DNA of 46,747 nt from Planctomycetota bacterium. Its GTDB lineage: Bacteria; Planctomycetota; JACOTG01. The notes below the pieces were generated by a model. It saw nothing but the letters and a program-made list of their open reading frames with translations. It was not told the origin of the DNA and did not search any database. The position numbers and the translations under genes are program-made. This document shows, one piece after another, positions 8,282-18,100 of this stretch. The DNA lies in NCBI GenBank assembly GCA_016178505.1, contig JACOTG010000068.1, positions 1 through 46,747 on the forward strand, in the 5' to 3' direction. Position 1 is the stretch's first letter; the number at the start of each line of letters is the position of its first letter.

Positions 8282-9526
8282 ATGAACACGCGAACGCTCA
8301 CGACCGCCATCGCCGCAATTCTGCTCGCCGCGACACCGGCACGCGCTCAATCCTCCGACGCGACCGCGCTCCTGACCGCGATCGACGCCGCGCGCTTCGG
8401 GCCGACCCCCCGCCCCGCCGCGGAATCCGTCGTGATGCACGGCACGTTCACACTCGACATCGGCGGGTTCACGAAAGACCAGCCGATGAAGGGAACGCTC
8501 GAGGTCTTGTTCGAGGGTCCGAACATGCGCGAGATCTCCGACTACGGCACGTTTGGCCGCGTCGAGTGCGGCTGCAACGGCGACCTCGTGTGGGAAATGC
8601 ACGTCGCGTTCGGCAACAAGATCCGGCACGGCGACGACGCGGCCGTCATGCGGCGACTCCTCGGGTTCGTCCGATGGCCCGGCTGGAGTGCGATGTACGA
8701 GTCGGCCGCGATCGTCGGCAGCGAGCGCATCGACGGCCGCGCCTGCGACACCGTTCGATTCAAGCCGGAGTCGGGATTGAGCGAGGTGTGGTACGTCGAC
8801 CAGGAAACGCGCCTGCCGCGGAAGATCGAGGTCTCCATTCCGTCGACGGAGAAGCCGGAGGACGCGCAGATCGAGTTCTTCGAATGGCAACGGGTCGACG
8901 GCGTCGCGTACCCGAAGAAGCAGCGCGTGACGATGGGCACCGCCATCGGCGATTACGTCTACGATCGCGTCGCGCACGGCGAGCGCATCGACCCGCAACG
9001 CTTCGCGCTGCCCGAGCCGATCTCGAAGCTCGTTGCGGACGAGTCGAGCACGCCGAAGCCGAAGGAAGATCCGGGATGGCAGGTCGTGACGCGCGAGCCG
9101 CAGCCCGTCGCGTCCGTTCGCGTGCGCGTGGCCAAGTCCGAGGTGAGCAAGACGCTCGCCGAGATCCTGCCCGAGGTGAGCGCCTACGTGAGCGAGATTG
9201 GCGCGCAGACGACGGCCGCGCCCTTCTGCCGGTATCACTCCGAGGCGGACGGCTCGGTCGACCTCGAAGCGGGGATCCAAGTGACGAAGCCCGTGCCGGC
9301 GAAGGGGCGCATCCAGCCGAGCGAGATCCCGGGCGGGCGGGCCGCGATCGCGTTCAACTTCGGCCCGTACGACAAGCTCGAGAGCGCCCGCACGTCGCTG
9401 CGTGCGTGGATCAAGGAGCAACACCTCACGCCGCGCGGCGGCGTCGTCGAGATCTTCTGGTCGGACCCCGGCCGCGAGACGAACAAGAAGGAATGGCGCA
9501 CGCAGCTCGTCTGGCCGGTGGAGTGA
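8282..9526 (+). CDS. Secreted lipoprotein-carrier-like protein fused to a GyrI-like domain
   Basis: This 414-aa protein starts at the ATG with AAGGA 6 nt upstream and has a Sec signal peptide ending PARAQS. Residues about 20-250 form a beta-rich region (VMHGTFTLDIGGFTKDQPMK, SEVWYVDQETRLPRKIEVSI) like the LolA/LppX-type fold used by outer-membrane lipoprotein sorting proteins. Residues about 270-414 (PQPVASVRVRVAKSEVSKTL, GRIQPSEIPGGRAAIAFNFG, LVWPVE) resemble the GyrI-like/AraC effector-binding small-molecule domain, normally cytoplasmic. The fusion of both behind a signal peptide is unusual. Ligand binding outside the cytoplasm is inferred. Neither domain assignment is certain without a profile search. 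Confidence 0.6.
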   Translation: MNTRTLTTAIAAILLAATPARAQSSDATALLTAIDAARFGPTPRPAAESVVMHGTFTLDIGGFTKDQPMKGTLEVLFEGPNMREISDYGTFGRVECGCNGDLVWEMHVAFGNKIRHGDDAAVMRRLLGFVRWPGWSAMYESAAIVGSERIDGRACDTVRFKPESGLSEVWYVDQETRLPRKIEVSIPSTEKPEDAQIEFFEWQRVDGVAYPKKQRVTMGTAIGDYVYDRVAHGERIDPQRFALPEPISKLVADESSTPKPKEDPGWQVVTREPQPVASVRVRVAKSEVSKTLAEILPEVSAYVSEIGAQTTAAPFCRYHSEADGSVDLEAGIQVTKPVPAKGRIQPSEIPGGRAAIAFNFGPYDKLESARTSLRAWIKEQHLTPRGGVVEIFWSDPGRETNKKEWRTQLVWPVE

Positions 9527-9643
9527 GCAGTCGCCGGACGGAGACTCTTTGGAAATGCGCAGCCCGAGGGCGAGTCGCGGGAACGCGTTTCTCGCGCGTG
9601 ATCGTTCGCGAGGCCTACGAACGGCCCGCGCGACTCGTTCACG

Positions 9644-10027
9644 ATGCAACTCGAGATCGCGCGCACTCCCGACCCCACGCGCTACACGTGGACGATCACG
9701 TACGACGGCAACGCAGGACGACAGGTCCGACCGTACGAGCTGGTGGTGCGCGACGCGGCGCACGGCGTCTTCGCGACCGACGAGAAGAACGGCGTCGTGC
9801 TCGAGGCGCGGCTCATCGGCGGCGCGCTCTACACCGAGTTCGACGTCGGCGACGCGCGCCTGCTCCTCCGCGAAATGCTTCAGGGCCACGGCACGCTTGA
9901 CGAGTCCATCTCGTTCGAATTCGTCGTCGCGTCGCGACGCGCCGTCGATCCAAGCGGGGATCCGGCGATGGTCACCAGCGTGCCGCCGAACACCGTTCAG
10001 CGCGCGACGCTGCGCCGTGTTCGCTGA
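9644..10027 (+). CDS. Hypothetical beta-rich protein, possibly 5'-truncated
   Basis: The ORF encodes 127 aa (MQLEIARTPDPTRYTWTITY ... VQRATLRRVR). The pattern of alternating hydrophobic residues suggests a small beta-barrel or sandwich. The start has no ribosome site. In-frame upstream codons read NGPRDSFT into the Met, which looks like protein sequence, so a longer N-terminus with a signal peptide may have been lost by a frameshift around 9620. No family recognised. It lies between the fusion protein and an orphan C-terminal domain fragment. Confidence 0.45.
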   Translation: MQLEIARTPDPTRYTWTITYDGNAGRQVRPYELVVRDAAHGVFATDEKNGVVLEARLIGGALYTEFDVGDARLLLREMLQGHGTLDESISFEFVVASRRAVDPSGDPAMVTSVPPNTVQRATLRRVR

Positions 10028-10044
10028 TCAGCGCGTCGCGCATC

Positions 10045-10356
10045 ACAGAGCGCTGCAGACGGGCGAGTCGAATCTCGTGGATCGGACGGATCTGCATGCC
10101 CATGCAGCTCACCGGCGGCAGCCCGCAGCCGCGCTACATCGCGAATGGGATTCCTGGATCGAGCGCGCAGCTCGGGACAACGAACTGGCCGGGCCCGGCG
10201 CCGCAACCCGCGCCGCATCGACTCCTCAATCTACCCACGGGCACGCATCGGCCGGGAGCGAGCGTCTTCTTCCAAGGCCTCGTTCGCGACGATCGCGCGC
10301 CGGGGAATCGCCCCTACTCGGTGACGAACGGCGTGTGGCTCGTGATCGGCCCGTGA
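10045..10356 (+). pseudogene. Orphan C-terminal domain of a secreted protein
   Basis: In-frame reading from about 10045 gives ICMPMQLTGGSPQPRYIANG and ends FFQGLVRDDRAPGNRPYSVT followed by NGVWLVIGP. This matches the C-terminal domain of the three large proteins ending at 12184, 31851 and 39626 (QG-[LIV]-[ILV]-[ER]-D ... TNAV-x-x-I). No propeller or signal peptide precedes it, so it is most likely a relic of a deleted secreted protein. A short ORF from ATG 10096 (86 aa) exists but has no clear ribosome site. Confidence 0.6.
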
Positions 10357-10540
10357 CCGGAGCCGAGGGTGAGTTCGATCGCTCAATCGTCGTGCGCACG
10401 CGACGCTCACGCCGCATCGAACACGGTGACCCGACGGCGTTGACCAGCAACAACACGTCGGGAGCGACAGGAATCCCGGAGGCCGTCGAACCGCCGAGAA
10501 GATCCGGTCCTCGAAACCAGAGGGATGACCCGTCGCTTCG

Positions 10541-10546
10541 TAGAAT
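10541..10546 (+). promoter_or_regulatory. Putative -10 element of the lipoprotein gene
   Basis: TAGAATCCCC, the same ten bases as at 227-236, lies 48 nt before the chosen start of the lipoprotein gene. Confidence 0.4.
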
Positions 10547-10594
10547 CCCCGACGTCTGGAACGATCTCGGGGGATGCAACGCGGAGCGTCTCGC

Positions 10595-11266
10595 ATGTTT
10601 CGAATCGATTGGCGCCAGGGACTCGTCGCGGTGCTCGTGGTGCTCGCGGGTTGCTTCACGCCGAAATACCCGCGGGCCGGCGAGGCGATCCCGTTGGCGG
10701 CCGACGAGGCGCTCGTCTTCGGCCGGCTGCGCATCATCGCGGACGGCCGCGAGGTTTTCATGCGTCGGCCCGACCTCCTCGAGGAGCTGATCGGACCGCC
10801 GATCCCGGACGTGAAGCCGTCGATCTTCCACGTCGAGAAGAACGAGCGGGCGATCTACGCGAGCCTCGACGAGGACGGGCGCTTCTACTGGATCCTGCCG
10901 CGCGGCACTCATCTCGTCTACGTGACGCACGGCGATTCCGTGTTCACGAACGTTCCGGTCGCCGCGTTCCAAGTGGCGCCCGGCGACCAGGCGGTGTACG
11001 TCGGTACGCTCACGATGCGCACGTCCGCAGGTCCGAACGCGGCACGCCAGCCGCTCGACTGGGAACTCGCCGGCATCGGCATTGCCGACGACTTCGCCGT
11101 CGAACGCGCGATGCTCGCTCGCCGGAACCCGCAGTTCGACCGGCGCGTCGAGAAGCGCGTCTTCGTTTCCGACCCGGAACTGCCCGACCTCTTCGGCGAC
11201 TATTCGCGCCACCGCTGCGAACAGATTCTCGCGCGATGCGGCGTCCACCTGTTGGGCGCCGAGTGA
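10595..11266 (+). CDS. Predicted lipoprotein of unknown function
   Basis: This 223-aa protein has a type II signal peptide (GLVAVLVVLAGC), with the lipobox Cys at residue 20 when translation starts at ATG 10595. GGAG at 10583-10586 supports that start over the ATG at 10574. The rest is beta-rich (ALVFGRLRIIADGREVFMRR, IYASLDEDGRFYWILPRGTH, AVYVGTLTMRTS), with a C-terminal EQILARCGVHLLGAE. It resembles a carboxypeptidase-regulatory-like or transthyretin-like fold, but no family is recognised with confidence. Likely anchored in an outer or cytoplasmic membrane facing the periplasm. Confidence 0.75.
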   Translation: MFRIDWRQGLVAVLVVLAGCFTPKYPRAGEAIPLAADEALVFGRLRIIADGREVFMRRPDLLEELIGPPIPDVKPSIFHVEKNERAIYASLDEDGRFYWILPRGTHLVYVTHGDSVFTNVPVAAFQVAPGDQAVYVGTLTMRTSAGPNAARQPLDWELAGIGIADDFAVERAMLARRNPQFDRRVEKRVFVSDPELPDLFGDYSRHRCEQILARCGVHLLGAE

Positions 11267-11407
11267 CCCACGGATGCGATGCCGACAACGGACTCTACAC
11301 GATGGATCTCGCCTTCGAACCGCACCGCTCCCGCATTGTCATCCCTGGCAACGAGACCATCACGCATGAGTCAGCCGGGCAACGCCCAGAATTGCTCGCA
11401 CCGTCGA

Positions 11408-11681
11408 TCAGCACTTCTGATATTTCCAGTCGCGAGCTTTGCCGGACTGCGCTTCGACGACGAGGTCGTGCTTTCAGAATCCGAATGCGCAGTGCGCCTT
11501 GAACGCCGCCATGCCGCACAGGATGCCGTGGTACTCGTACAAGGGCGCGCTCCACTTCACCGTCTCGACGGCGTCGGGACACGCCTCGTGAATCACGGCG
11601 CGCAGGTGAGTCAAGATCGGACGAGCGAACTCGGCGGACTTCCGAATGTAAGCGTCGACGCGAGGATCTTTTCTTTGCCAT
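11408..11681 (-). pseudogene. Decayed copy of the YdeI-family gene
   Basis: This region is closely similar to the intact gene at 44748-45350. Three lesions are visible: an extra base just after MAKK (a run of four A where the intact gene has three), a TGG-to-TGA nonsense change after CAFGF, and an internal deletion joining the 3' end (bases similar to 44748-44775) to bases similar to 45103 onward, removing about 330 bp. Similarity continues past both gene ends by tens of bases, so a segment rather than only a CDS was copied. Confidence 0.85.
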
Positions 11682-11757
11682 GGTGCGGAGAGGATACCCG
11701 CCGGCGGCGGACGCGCGCAATTCACGGGCTCCGTTCGTTAGCACCGCGCGAGTCGCG

Positions 11758-12013
11758 TCGACTTGGCGGACGACGGCTGACAAGCTGGCCGCCATCGTCG
11801 CCCTCTGATGAGGACGAGCGATGACGCCATCGCGAGGAGAAGCGACCGGCATGCTCGCCGCGATCGAGCGGCGCTGTCGGCGCTCGTGCCGCTCGTCTAC
11901 GACGAGCTACGGAAGCTCGCCGACGACAAGCTGCGTCGCGAGCCCACGAACCACACTCTGCCGCCGACGGCACTGGTTCACGAGGCGTACATCCTTCTGG
12001 TTGGGTAAGAGGT
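11758..12013 (+). pseudogene. N-terminal remnant of the ECF sigma factor gene
   Basis: Similar to 21250-21500, including about 60 bp upstream of the start and the start itself (11821, MTPSRGE). A net loss of 13 bp after the first 15 or so codons shifts the frame. The shifted frame still reads [20 protein letters not shown] and [19 protein letters not shown] of the sigma-2 region. Similarity stops near 12013, so sigma-4 is absent. No function expected. The following 170 bases (12014-12183) show nothing recognisable. Confidence 0.85.
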
Positions 12014-12183
12014 CGAGAGATGCCCCCGAAAACTGGCGCGTTCGGAATGAGAATTCTCTCACTTTGGAGGAGGCCTGGAGATGTAGGGTCGAAGTTCACG
12101 GAGGAGTAAATCGCCTACCCGGTACGTGTCGCCTCTCGCTGAGCCATCGAGCCGTCACCGTCCCGAGTGCCGTCCGGCGAGGT

Positions 12184-14910
12184 TCATTTGATCTCGAGAA
12201 TCACCGCGTTCGTGGCACTGAAACCGAGACCGTTAGCCGCACCACTGTCCTCCAGGATGCCCTGTATCGTGAATTTGTCCGTCCGATGGATTCCATGAAT
12301 TGCCCTGATCGTCCATGGCGCTCTCCCCGGCGACGCGACTTCCGTCACGCCTCCGCAAGCGGCTCTGGACACTCCGGCTCGGAGGCACGCGAGCGGTTGC
12401 GGATGGCTCTGCGGGGTGATCGGAGTCGGGTTCATGAGGCATCCGATTCGCGCACCGCTGAAGACGACGTCGACGAGATTTGAGGGAGCACCTCTCCATA
12501 CCCACAACACGTTTCGTCCGGCGGTCGGACCCGCCGGCGCCGTCGCGAGAGATATGGTGAACGGGCTGCCTCTTCGAACCGTCACGAGACCACGGGCATC
12601 GCCGGGAGAGTCATCGACGAAAAGCACGTTCGTGACCCTACCGGTGCCGCCGTTCACGAAGCCACGAACGTTTGCAGACCATCTGGCGATGTGGCTCGAG
12701 ACGACGTTTCCAGCTGCGCCCAAATCGCCGCCCGCATAGAGAGCAGGCCCCGTTCCGTCATCGATGCCAAAGAGAGCGCGTACATTCGGCGCTCCCGCCA
12801 TGCCGCCTCCCACGGACGACCAAAGACTTCCGTTCCATTTCCCTAAGCTGTTGACGCTGGTGCCTCCGGCGGTCAGGAATCGACCGCCAGCGTAGAGCGC
12901 TGGACCCGTGCCGTCGTCGTACACGGTGAGAGAATCGACTTCCGGTGAGTTGCCGCTCATCCCGCTCGCGACGGGTGACCAGGCACTCCCATTCCACCTC
13001 GCGATGCAGCTGACGACAAGCCCACCTGCCCTGTAGAAGGTACCGCCCGCGTACAACGCCGACCCATGCCCATCGTCGAACACCGCGAGGGCCAGAACCG
13101 TGCTGCTCGCTCCATTTCCCAAGGGCGACCAACTGCTTCCATTCCACTTCGCGATGTGGCTAGCGGCAGACCCACCGGCCATGGTGAATTCACCGCCCGC
13201 GTACAGTGCAGGGCCGCTTCCGTCATCGAATACCGTGAGGGCATCGACGGTGCCGTCCAACCCGCTTGCAAGCACAGACCACGCGCTTCCGTTCCACTTG
13301 GCAATTCGGTTGGCAGGGACACCGCCGGCCATCGTCAACTCGCCCCCAGCGTAGAGTGCGGGTCCGGTTCCATCGTCGAACACATCCAAAGCGGCGACCG
13401 GATTGGAAAAACCTCCACTCATCCCCGTACCGAGTGCCTGCCACGTCGTCCCATTCCACTTTGCGATGTGACCGACGGAGATCCCGCCTGCCGTGTAGAA
13501 GAACCCTCCCGCGTAGAGCGCAGGCCCCGTACCGTCGTCGAAGACTCGCAAGGCGTGGGCTGAGCCCGCGATACCGCTCCCCAAGGGCGCCCCGATGTTT
13601 CCGTTCCACTTCAAAACGCCGGAGGCGGCGATCCCTCCCCCGGTGGAGAATGAACCTCCGGCGTAAAGCGCGGGACCGCTTCCATCGTCGAATTCCGTGA
13701 ATGAGTCGACTATGCCATTCATCCCTCTCCCAAGTGCGTTCCAGGCACCCCGGTCCCACTTGGCAACGAAGTTTACGGAGAGATCCGACACGTTCCGAAA
13801 CCCTCCGCCTGCGAACAGTGCTCGACCCGTGCCGTCGTCGAACGACGCAATGGCTGCAACTCCCTCCACGATCACGCCGCCAAGAGGCGACCAGCTGAGC
13901 CCATCCCACTTGGCGATGCTTCTCGCCGGAATCCCGCCGGCCGACAAGAAAAGGCCGCCGACGTACAGCGCTGGTCCCGATCCGTCATCAAAAACGGAAA
14001 GCGCCTGAATGTCGTAATCCGTCCCCCTCCCGAGAGCAGACCAGGCGCTGCCATTCCATTTTGCGAGATGATGGGCGCCGATACTCCCGGCTCGGTTGAA
14101 GGCGCCTCCGGCGTACAACGCAGGTCCGGCACCATCATCGAAGATCGCGAAACAATAGACGGCGCTACCCAGTCCGCTTCCCAGACCGGACCAACTTCCG
14201 CCATCCCATCTCGCGATAAAGTTCACAGCTGTGCTTCCGGCCATCGAAAAGCCGCCACCGGCAAACAGAGCGGGTCCCATTCCGTCGTCGAAGCTGGTGA
14301 GAGCGAGGATCGGGCCACTCGTGCCGCCGCCGACGTCGGACCATGAACTGCCGTTCCATTTCGCGAGTCGATTGGCGGCGCTTCCCCCAGCTGTGGTGAA
14401 GTAACCTCCAGCATAGAGGGCGGGGCCCGTGCCGTCGTCGAAGACCGTCAGTGCCCGGACGGCGTCGTTCGTCCCGCTTCCGAGGGCTGACCAAGTGCTG
14501 CCATTCCATTTGGCAATGTTGTTCGCGGTGATGCCACCGATCGTCGAAAAAACTCCCGCGGCATAGAGCGCGGCACCATTTCCGTCGTCAAAAACAGCGA
14601 GCGTGAGGACTCGCGCGCTGGTTTCCAGGTTCCCTGTTCCCAGCGATTCCCAGCTGCTTCCGTTCCACCTCGCGATGCGGTTCGCGAAGACGCCGCCGGC
14701 CGTGTAGAAGCTGCCTCCAACGTATAGCGCCGACCCGGTCCCGTCGTCGAATTCAGCAAGTGCGAACACGGCGCTCGAGTCCACGCCCGGAGGTGTGAAG
14801 AGGTTCGGAACCCACTCCCGACAAGAATCCTGCGCATTGGAATCCGAGGCGGTTAGGACGGAAACGAACGCGGCCAGCAGCACCATGCGACGGAATGGTC
14901 TTTCGAGCAT
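12184..14910 (-). CDS. Secreted 14-repeat beta-propeller protein with shared C-terminal domain
   Basis: This 908-aa protein has a signal peptide (MVLLAAFVSVLTASDSNAQ). From about residue 45 to 750 it holds fourteen repeats of 48-54 aa with the core FDDGTGPALYAGGxFxxAGG followed by xxANxIAKWNGSxWSxLGxG. Fourteen repeats of this size suit two seven-bladed beta-propellers (inference). The last 155 or so residues form a domain (NVLFVDDSPGDA, WVWRGAPSNLVD, FTIQGILEDSG, FSATNAVILEIK) shared with three other loci here. Conserved Asp pairs (DDGxG) in each repeat could bind metal. GGGAG 9 nt before the ATG supports the start. Role unknown; a surface or extracellular binding protein is likely. Gene stands alone, 282 bp downstream of the next gene on the strand. 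Confidence 0.85.
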   Translation of the reverse strand: MLERPFRRMVLLAAFVSVLTASDSNAQDSCREWVPNLFTPPGVDSSAVFALAEFDDGTGSALYVGGSFYTAGGVFANRIARWNGSSWESLGTGNLETSARVLTLAVFDDGNGAALYAAGVFSTIGGITANNIAKWNGSTWSALGSGTNDAVRALTVFDDGTGPALYAGGYFTTAGGSAANRLAKWNGSSWSDVGGGTSGPILALTSFDDGMGPALFAGGGFSMAGSTAVNFIARWDGGSWSGLGSGLGSAVYCFAIFDDGAGPALYAGGAFNRAGSIGAHHLAKWNGSAWSALGRGTDYDIQALSVFDDGSGPALYVGGLFLSAGGIPARSIAKWDGLSWSPLGGVIVEGVAAIASFDDGTGRALFAGGGFRNVSDLSVNFVAKWDRGAWNALGRGMNGIVDSFTEFDDGSGPALYAGGSFSTGGGIAASGVLKWNGNIGAPLGSGIAGSAHALRVFDDGTGPALYAGGFFYTAGGISVGHIAKWNGTTWQALGTGMSGGFSNPVAALDVFDDGTGPALYAGGELTMAGGVPANRIAKWNGSAWSVLASGLDGTVDALTVFDDGSGPALYAGGEFTMAGGSAASHIAKWNGSSWSPLGNGASSTVLALAVFDDGHGSALYAGGTFYRAGGLVVSCIARWNGSAWSPVASGMSGNSPEVDSLTVYDDGTGPALYAGGRFLTAGGTSVNSLGKWNGSLWSSVGGGMAGAPNVRALFGIDDGTGPALYAGGDLGAAGNVVSSHIARWSANVRGFVNGGTGRVTNVLFVDDSPGDARGLVTVRRGSPFTISLATAPAGPTAGRNVLWVWRGAPSNLVDVVFSGARIGCLMNPTPITPQSHPQPLACLRAGVSRAACGGVTEVASPGRAPWTIRAIHGIHRTDKFTIQGILEDSGAANGLGFSATNAVILEIK

Positions 14911-15192
14911 GTGATGGCTCCCTCAGCCGCCCGCCTGTCGGGCGATGGATGTTCGACACTCGAAACGGGATGATCGCGCGAGCCCGTCGATCGCGTCAAG
15001 CATGGTTGCACCCTCCACGCGTTCGAGAGCGACACGGATCGAGTTCTCCCTACCGAGCTTCAGCGACTAAATCGAGAAACGAGCCGCGCACGACTCGCGC
15101 CCATGCCGCTCGATGGGCCGCGTCGAGGCTGGCGTGCGCCGAATCGATCCGAACATCGAGCCGCGCACGCCCGGCCTCGGAAGCCGTTCAGC

Positions 15193-18100
15193 TCATCGGC
15201 CCACGTCGTCGACGCCGTCGTTCACCGTCGAGGTGACGACGATGCGGTCGCCGGTGCCGGTTGGGTTGCCGGTCGGCATGTTGGGGGCGCTCGCGACGCT
15301 CAGCGAGCCTCGGCTCACGGTCGATTCGCCGAAGAAGAGCGGGATCGTGCCGAGCGGGCCCGTGTAGTGCGTGATCTTCTGCGTGCCGCGGTTCGCGACG
15401 TAGAGGTGGAGGTACGCGCCGTCCTCGACCGTGACCGAGACGCCCGACGGCGTGCTCACCGAGTCGGTCACCGTCGTGTGCGCGGCGATGTTCGGGCCGA
15501 TCACGGTCACCGAGTCGTTGCCGGCGTTCGTCACGAACCCGAGGCGCGAGCCCTCTTCGAGCGCGAGCGCCTGCGGGAGCTGCTCGGTCGCGTAGATCTT
15601 CAGGCTCTGCCCGATCGAGCCGTCGTTTCGCACGGCGAAGACCTCGACGCGCTCCGAGTCGCGCTCGACCACCCCCACCACGCGCTTGCGAGGCAGCGTC
15701 GTGAACTTCACCGCGACCGGCGTGAAGCCCGCGCCGAAGCGCCGGCTCGGATCGTCGAGGTGGACCGCCGCGCCGACTGGCGTTCCCGCGCCCGGCCCCG
15801 CGTAGGCCCACGACTGCACCGTGTGCCGAACCTGGTCCGCGACGACGAGCACGTGGTCGTCGATCATCGCGACGCCGCTCGGATACGACTCGCTGCCGGC
15901 GGGGCTGATGCGGAATGACGACGTCGTCGCGAGGCTCGTCGCGCTGTACGCCACGATTTGGCTGCCATTGTCGGGATCGACGTAGGTGACCGCGACCGCG
16001 TCGTCGAGCGTGGTCACGCCCATCGCCGAGGTGAAGCCCGCCGGCGCGGGTAGGAACGCGCGGAACGTCGCCGGCACGGTGCTGAGGTCGAGCACGCTGA
16101 CGCCGCCGTGCTGGAAGTCGGCGACGAACGCCTGCGGCGTGCTGCCGAACGTGCTCACCACGACGTCGCGGGGATCGTTGAACGGCGCGCCGGGCGGGCT
16201 GTTCGGGTCGCTCGGATCACCGGTCGGCACGTTGGCGAGAACCGTCATCGGATGGACGGTCAGCGTCGCGGTGTTGCTCGTGACCGGCGTGCAGGAGTTG
16301 TCGACCACGCAGTCGTAGTCGCCCGCGTCCGACAAGCGCACGGGGCTGAGCACGAGATCCGGCGAGATCGGCGCGCCGATCGACACGCCGCCCTTTCGCC
16401 AGTCGAACGTCGTTCCCACGGCGTCGACGTGGAAGGTGACCGAGTCGCCCTCGCCCACTGACTGGCTCGTCGGCGACCCGATGATGCGCGCGGTCTCGCT
16501 CACCAAGACGTTGAACTGACACATCGAAACGTTCCCGATCACGTCCACCGAGTGGCAGTCGACGATCGAGTTGCCCACGGGAAACATCGAGCCCGACGGC
16601 GGAAAGCACTGGACCATCGGGGCCGGGTCGCACGTATCGACCGCCGACGCGCTGAAATTCACGACGCTGCCGCTCGACGGCGTGCACGTGAACGTGATGT
16701 CGGCCGGGCACGAGATGACGGGCGGCGTCGTGTCTTGCACGAGCACCTGAAACCCGCAGAAGCTGACGTTGAAATTGGCGTCCGTCGCCGAACAACTCAC
16801 GGGCGTCACTCCAACCGGGAAGCTGCTTCCCGGCGGCGGCGCGCAGATGACGTTCGGCATCGGATCCGCGATGTCGGTCGCCGTCGGCAGCGCGTAGTTC
16901 ACGACGGCGGCCCCCGAGCCGGTGCACTCGACGGGGGCGGGATTCGGAGGACAGATGATGTTCGGCGCCGTCGAGTCGATGACGCTGACCACGAACGTGC
17001 ACGACGTCGACGCGAGCGCCGAATCGTTCGCGTGGCAGACGACGTCGCGACCGCCGAGCGGAACCAGCGAGCCAGGCGGAGTCGTGCAGTCGATCACGGG
17101 GTTGAGATCGCACTCGGACAGCGCCGTCACGTTGAAGTTGACGATCGCGCCCGCGGGGCCCGTGGCCTCCACGAACGTGTCGGGCGGGCAGACGATCGTG
17201 ATCGTCGGCGTGGTGAGGAACGAACCAATGTCGACTCCGTCGCTCACGACGCCGCCGGTGCCGCCGGGGTTGGTCGTAGCGTTGGACGGACCGCTCGGAT
17301 CGTCCCACCAATTTTCCTGCGCGTTGAGCGGCGTCACCGGATAGGCGCTCGGGTTCGGGATGAGCAGCGCGCCCGCGGAGCAGCCGATGAAGTTCACGTC
17401 GTGCACGCCGATGTTCGTGCTCGGCCCGATGATCGAATCGGTGATGAGAACGCCCGGCGCCGCCGGGTTGATGATGCTGTCGCACATCAGAAAGCAGTTC
17501 GACACGCCGTCGAGACGGACGCCTTGCGCGCCCGAAGTGTCGATCCGGTTTTCCATGATGTTCACGATCGTGGCGTTGAACACGAAGATGCCGTTGTCCA
17601 TCGAGTTGTGCTGGATCGTGATCGTCGACGCGGCGGCTCCGGAAGAGCTGAGCTGGATCGAAGCGTTCGCGTTGAGGCTAAAACAGTTGCTTTGGATCAG
17701 CGAGCTGGGCAGACCGAGGATCGACTGGATCCCGAAGCCGGTCGACACGCCCAGAGGATCCACGACGTTGTTGCTGTCGAATCGATTGCGCGAGATCACC
17801 GTCTGGTGCGCGCCGTCGGAGTTCGCGAGCACGCCGACCGAGTTGTTCGTGAAGATGCAGTTCGTCACGAGCGCGCCCGAGACCGAGACGTCGAGCTTCA
17901 CGCCGGCCGCCGTGCCGCCCGGCACCGCCGCATCCGCGTCCTGGAACACGAACCCGTCGATCGTGACGTCCTGCGCCATCACCACGAAGCCGCCCGCGGG
18001 CTCCGAGATCACGGACTCGTCCATGAACACGGGACGAATCGGACTGCACCCGGACACACCGGCTTGCTCGCCGCGAATCGTGATCGTGTGGGTGAGGAAG

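Noticed and set aside
8090..9889. Long minus-strand open frame opposite the secreted fusion protein
   Set aside because: Mirror frame of a high-GC gene without recognisable motif; the plus strand has signal peptide and ribosome site.
12049..12058. GAGAATTCTC palindrome in the gap before 12184
   Set aside because: Too short, no second copy seen and no link to a gene start.
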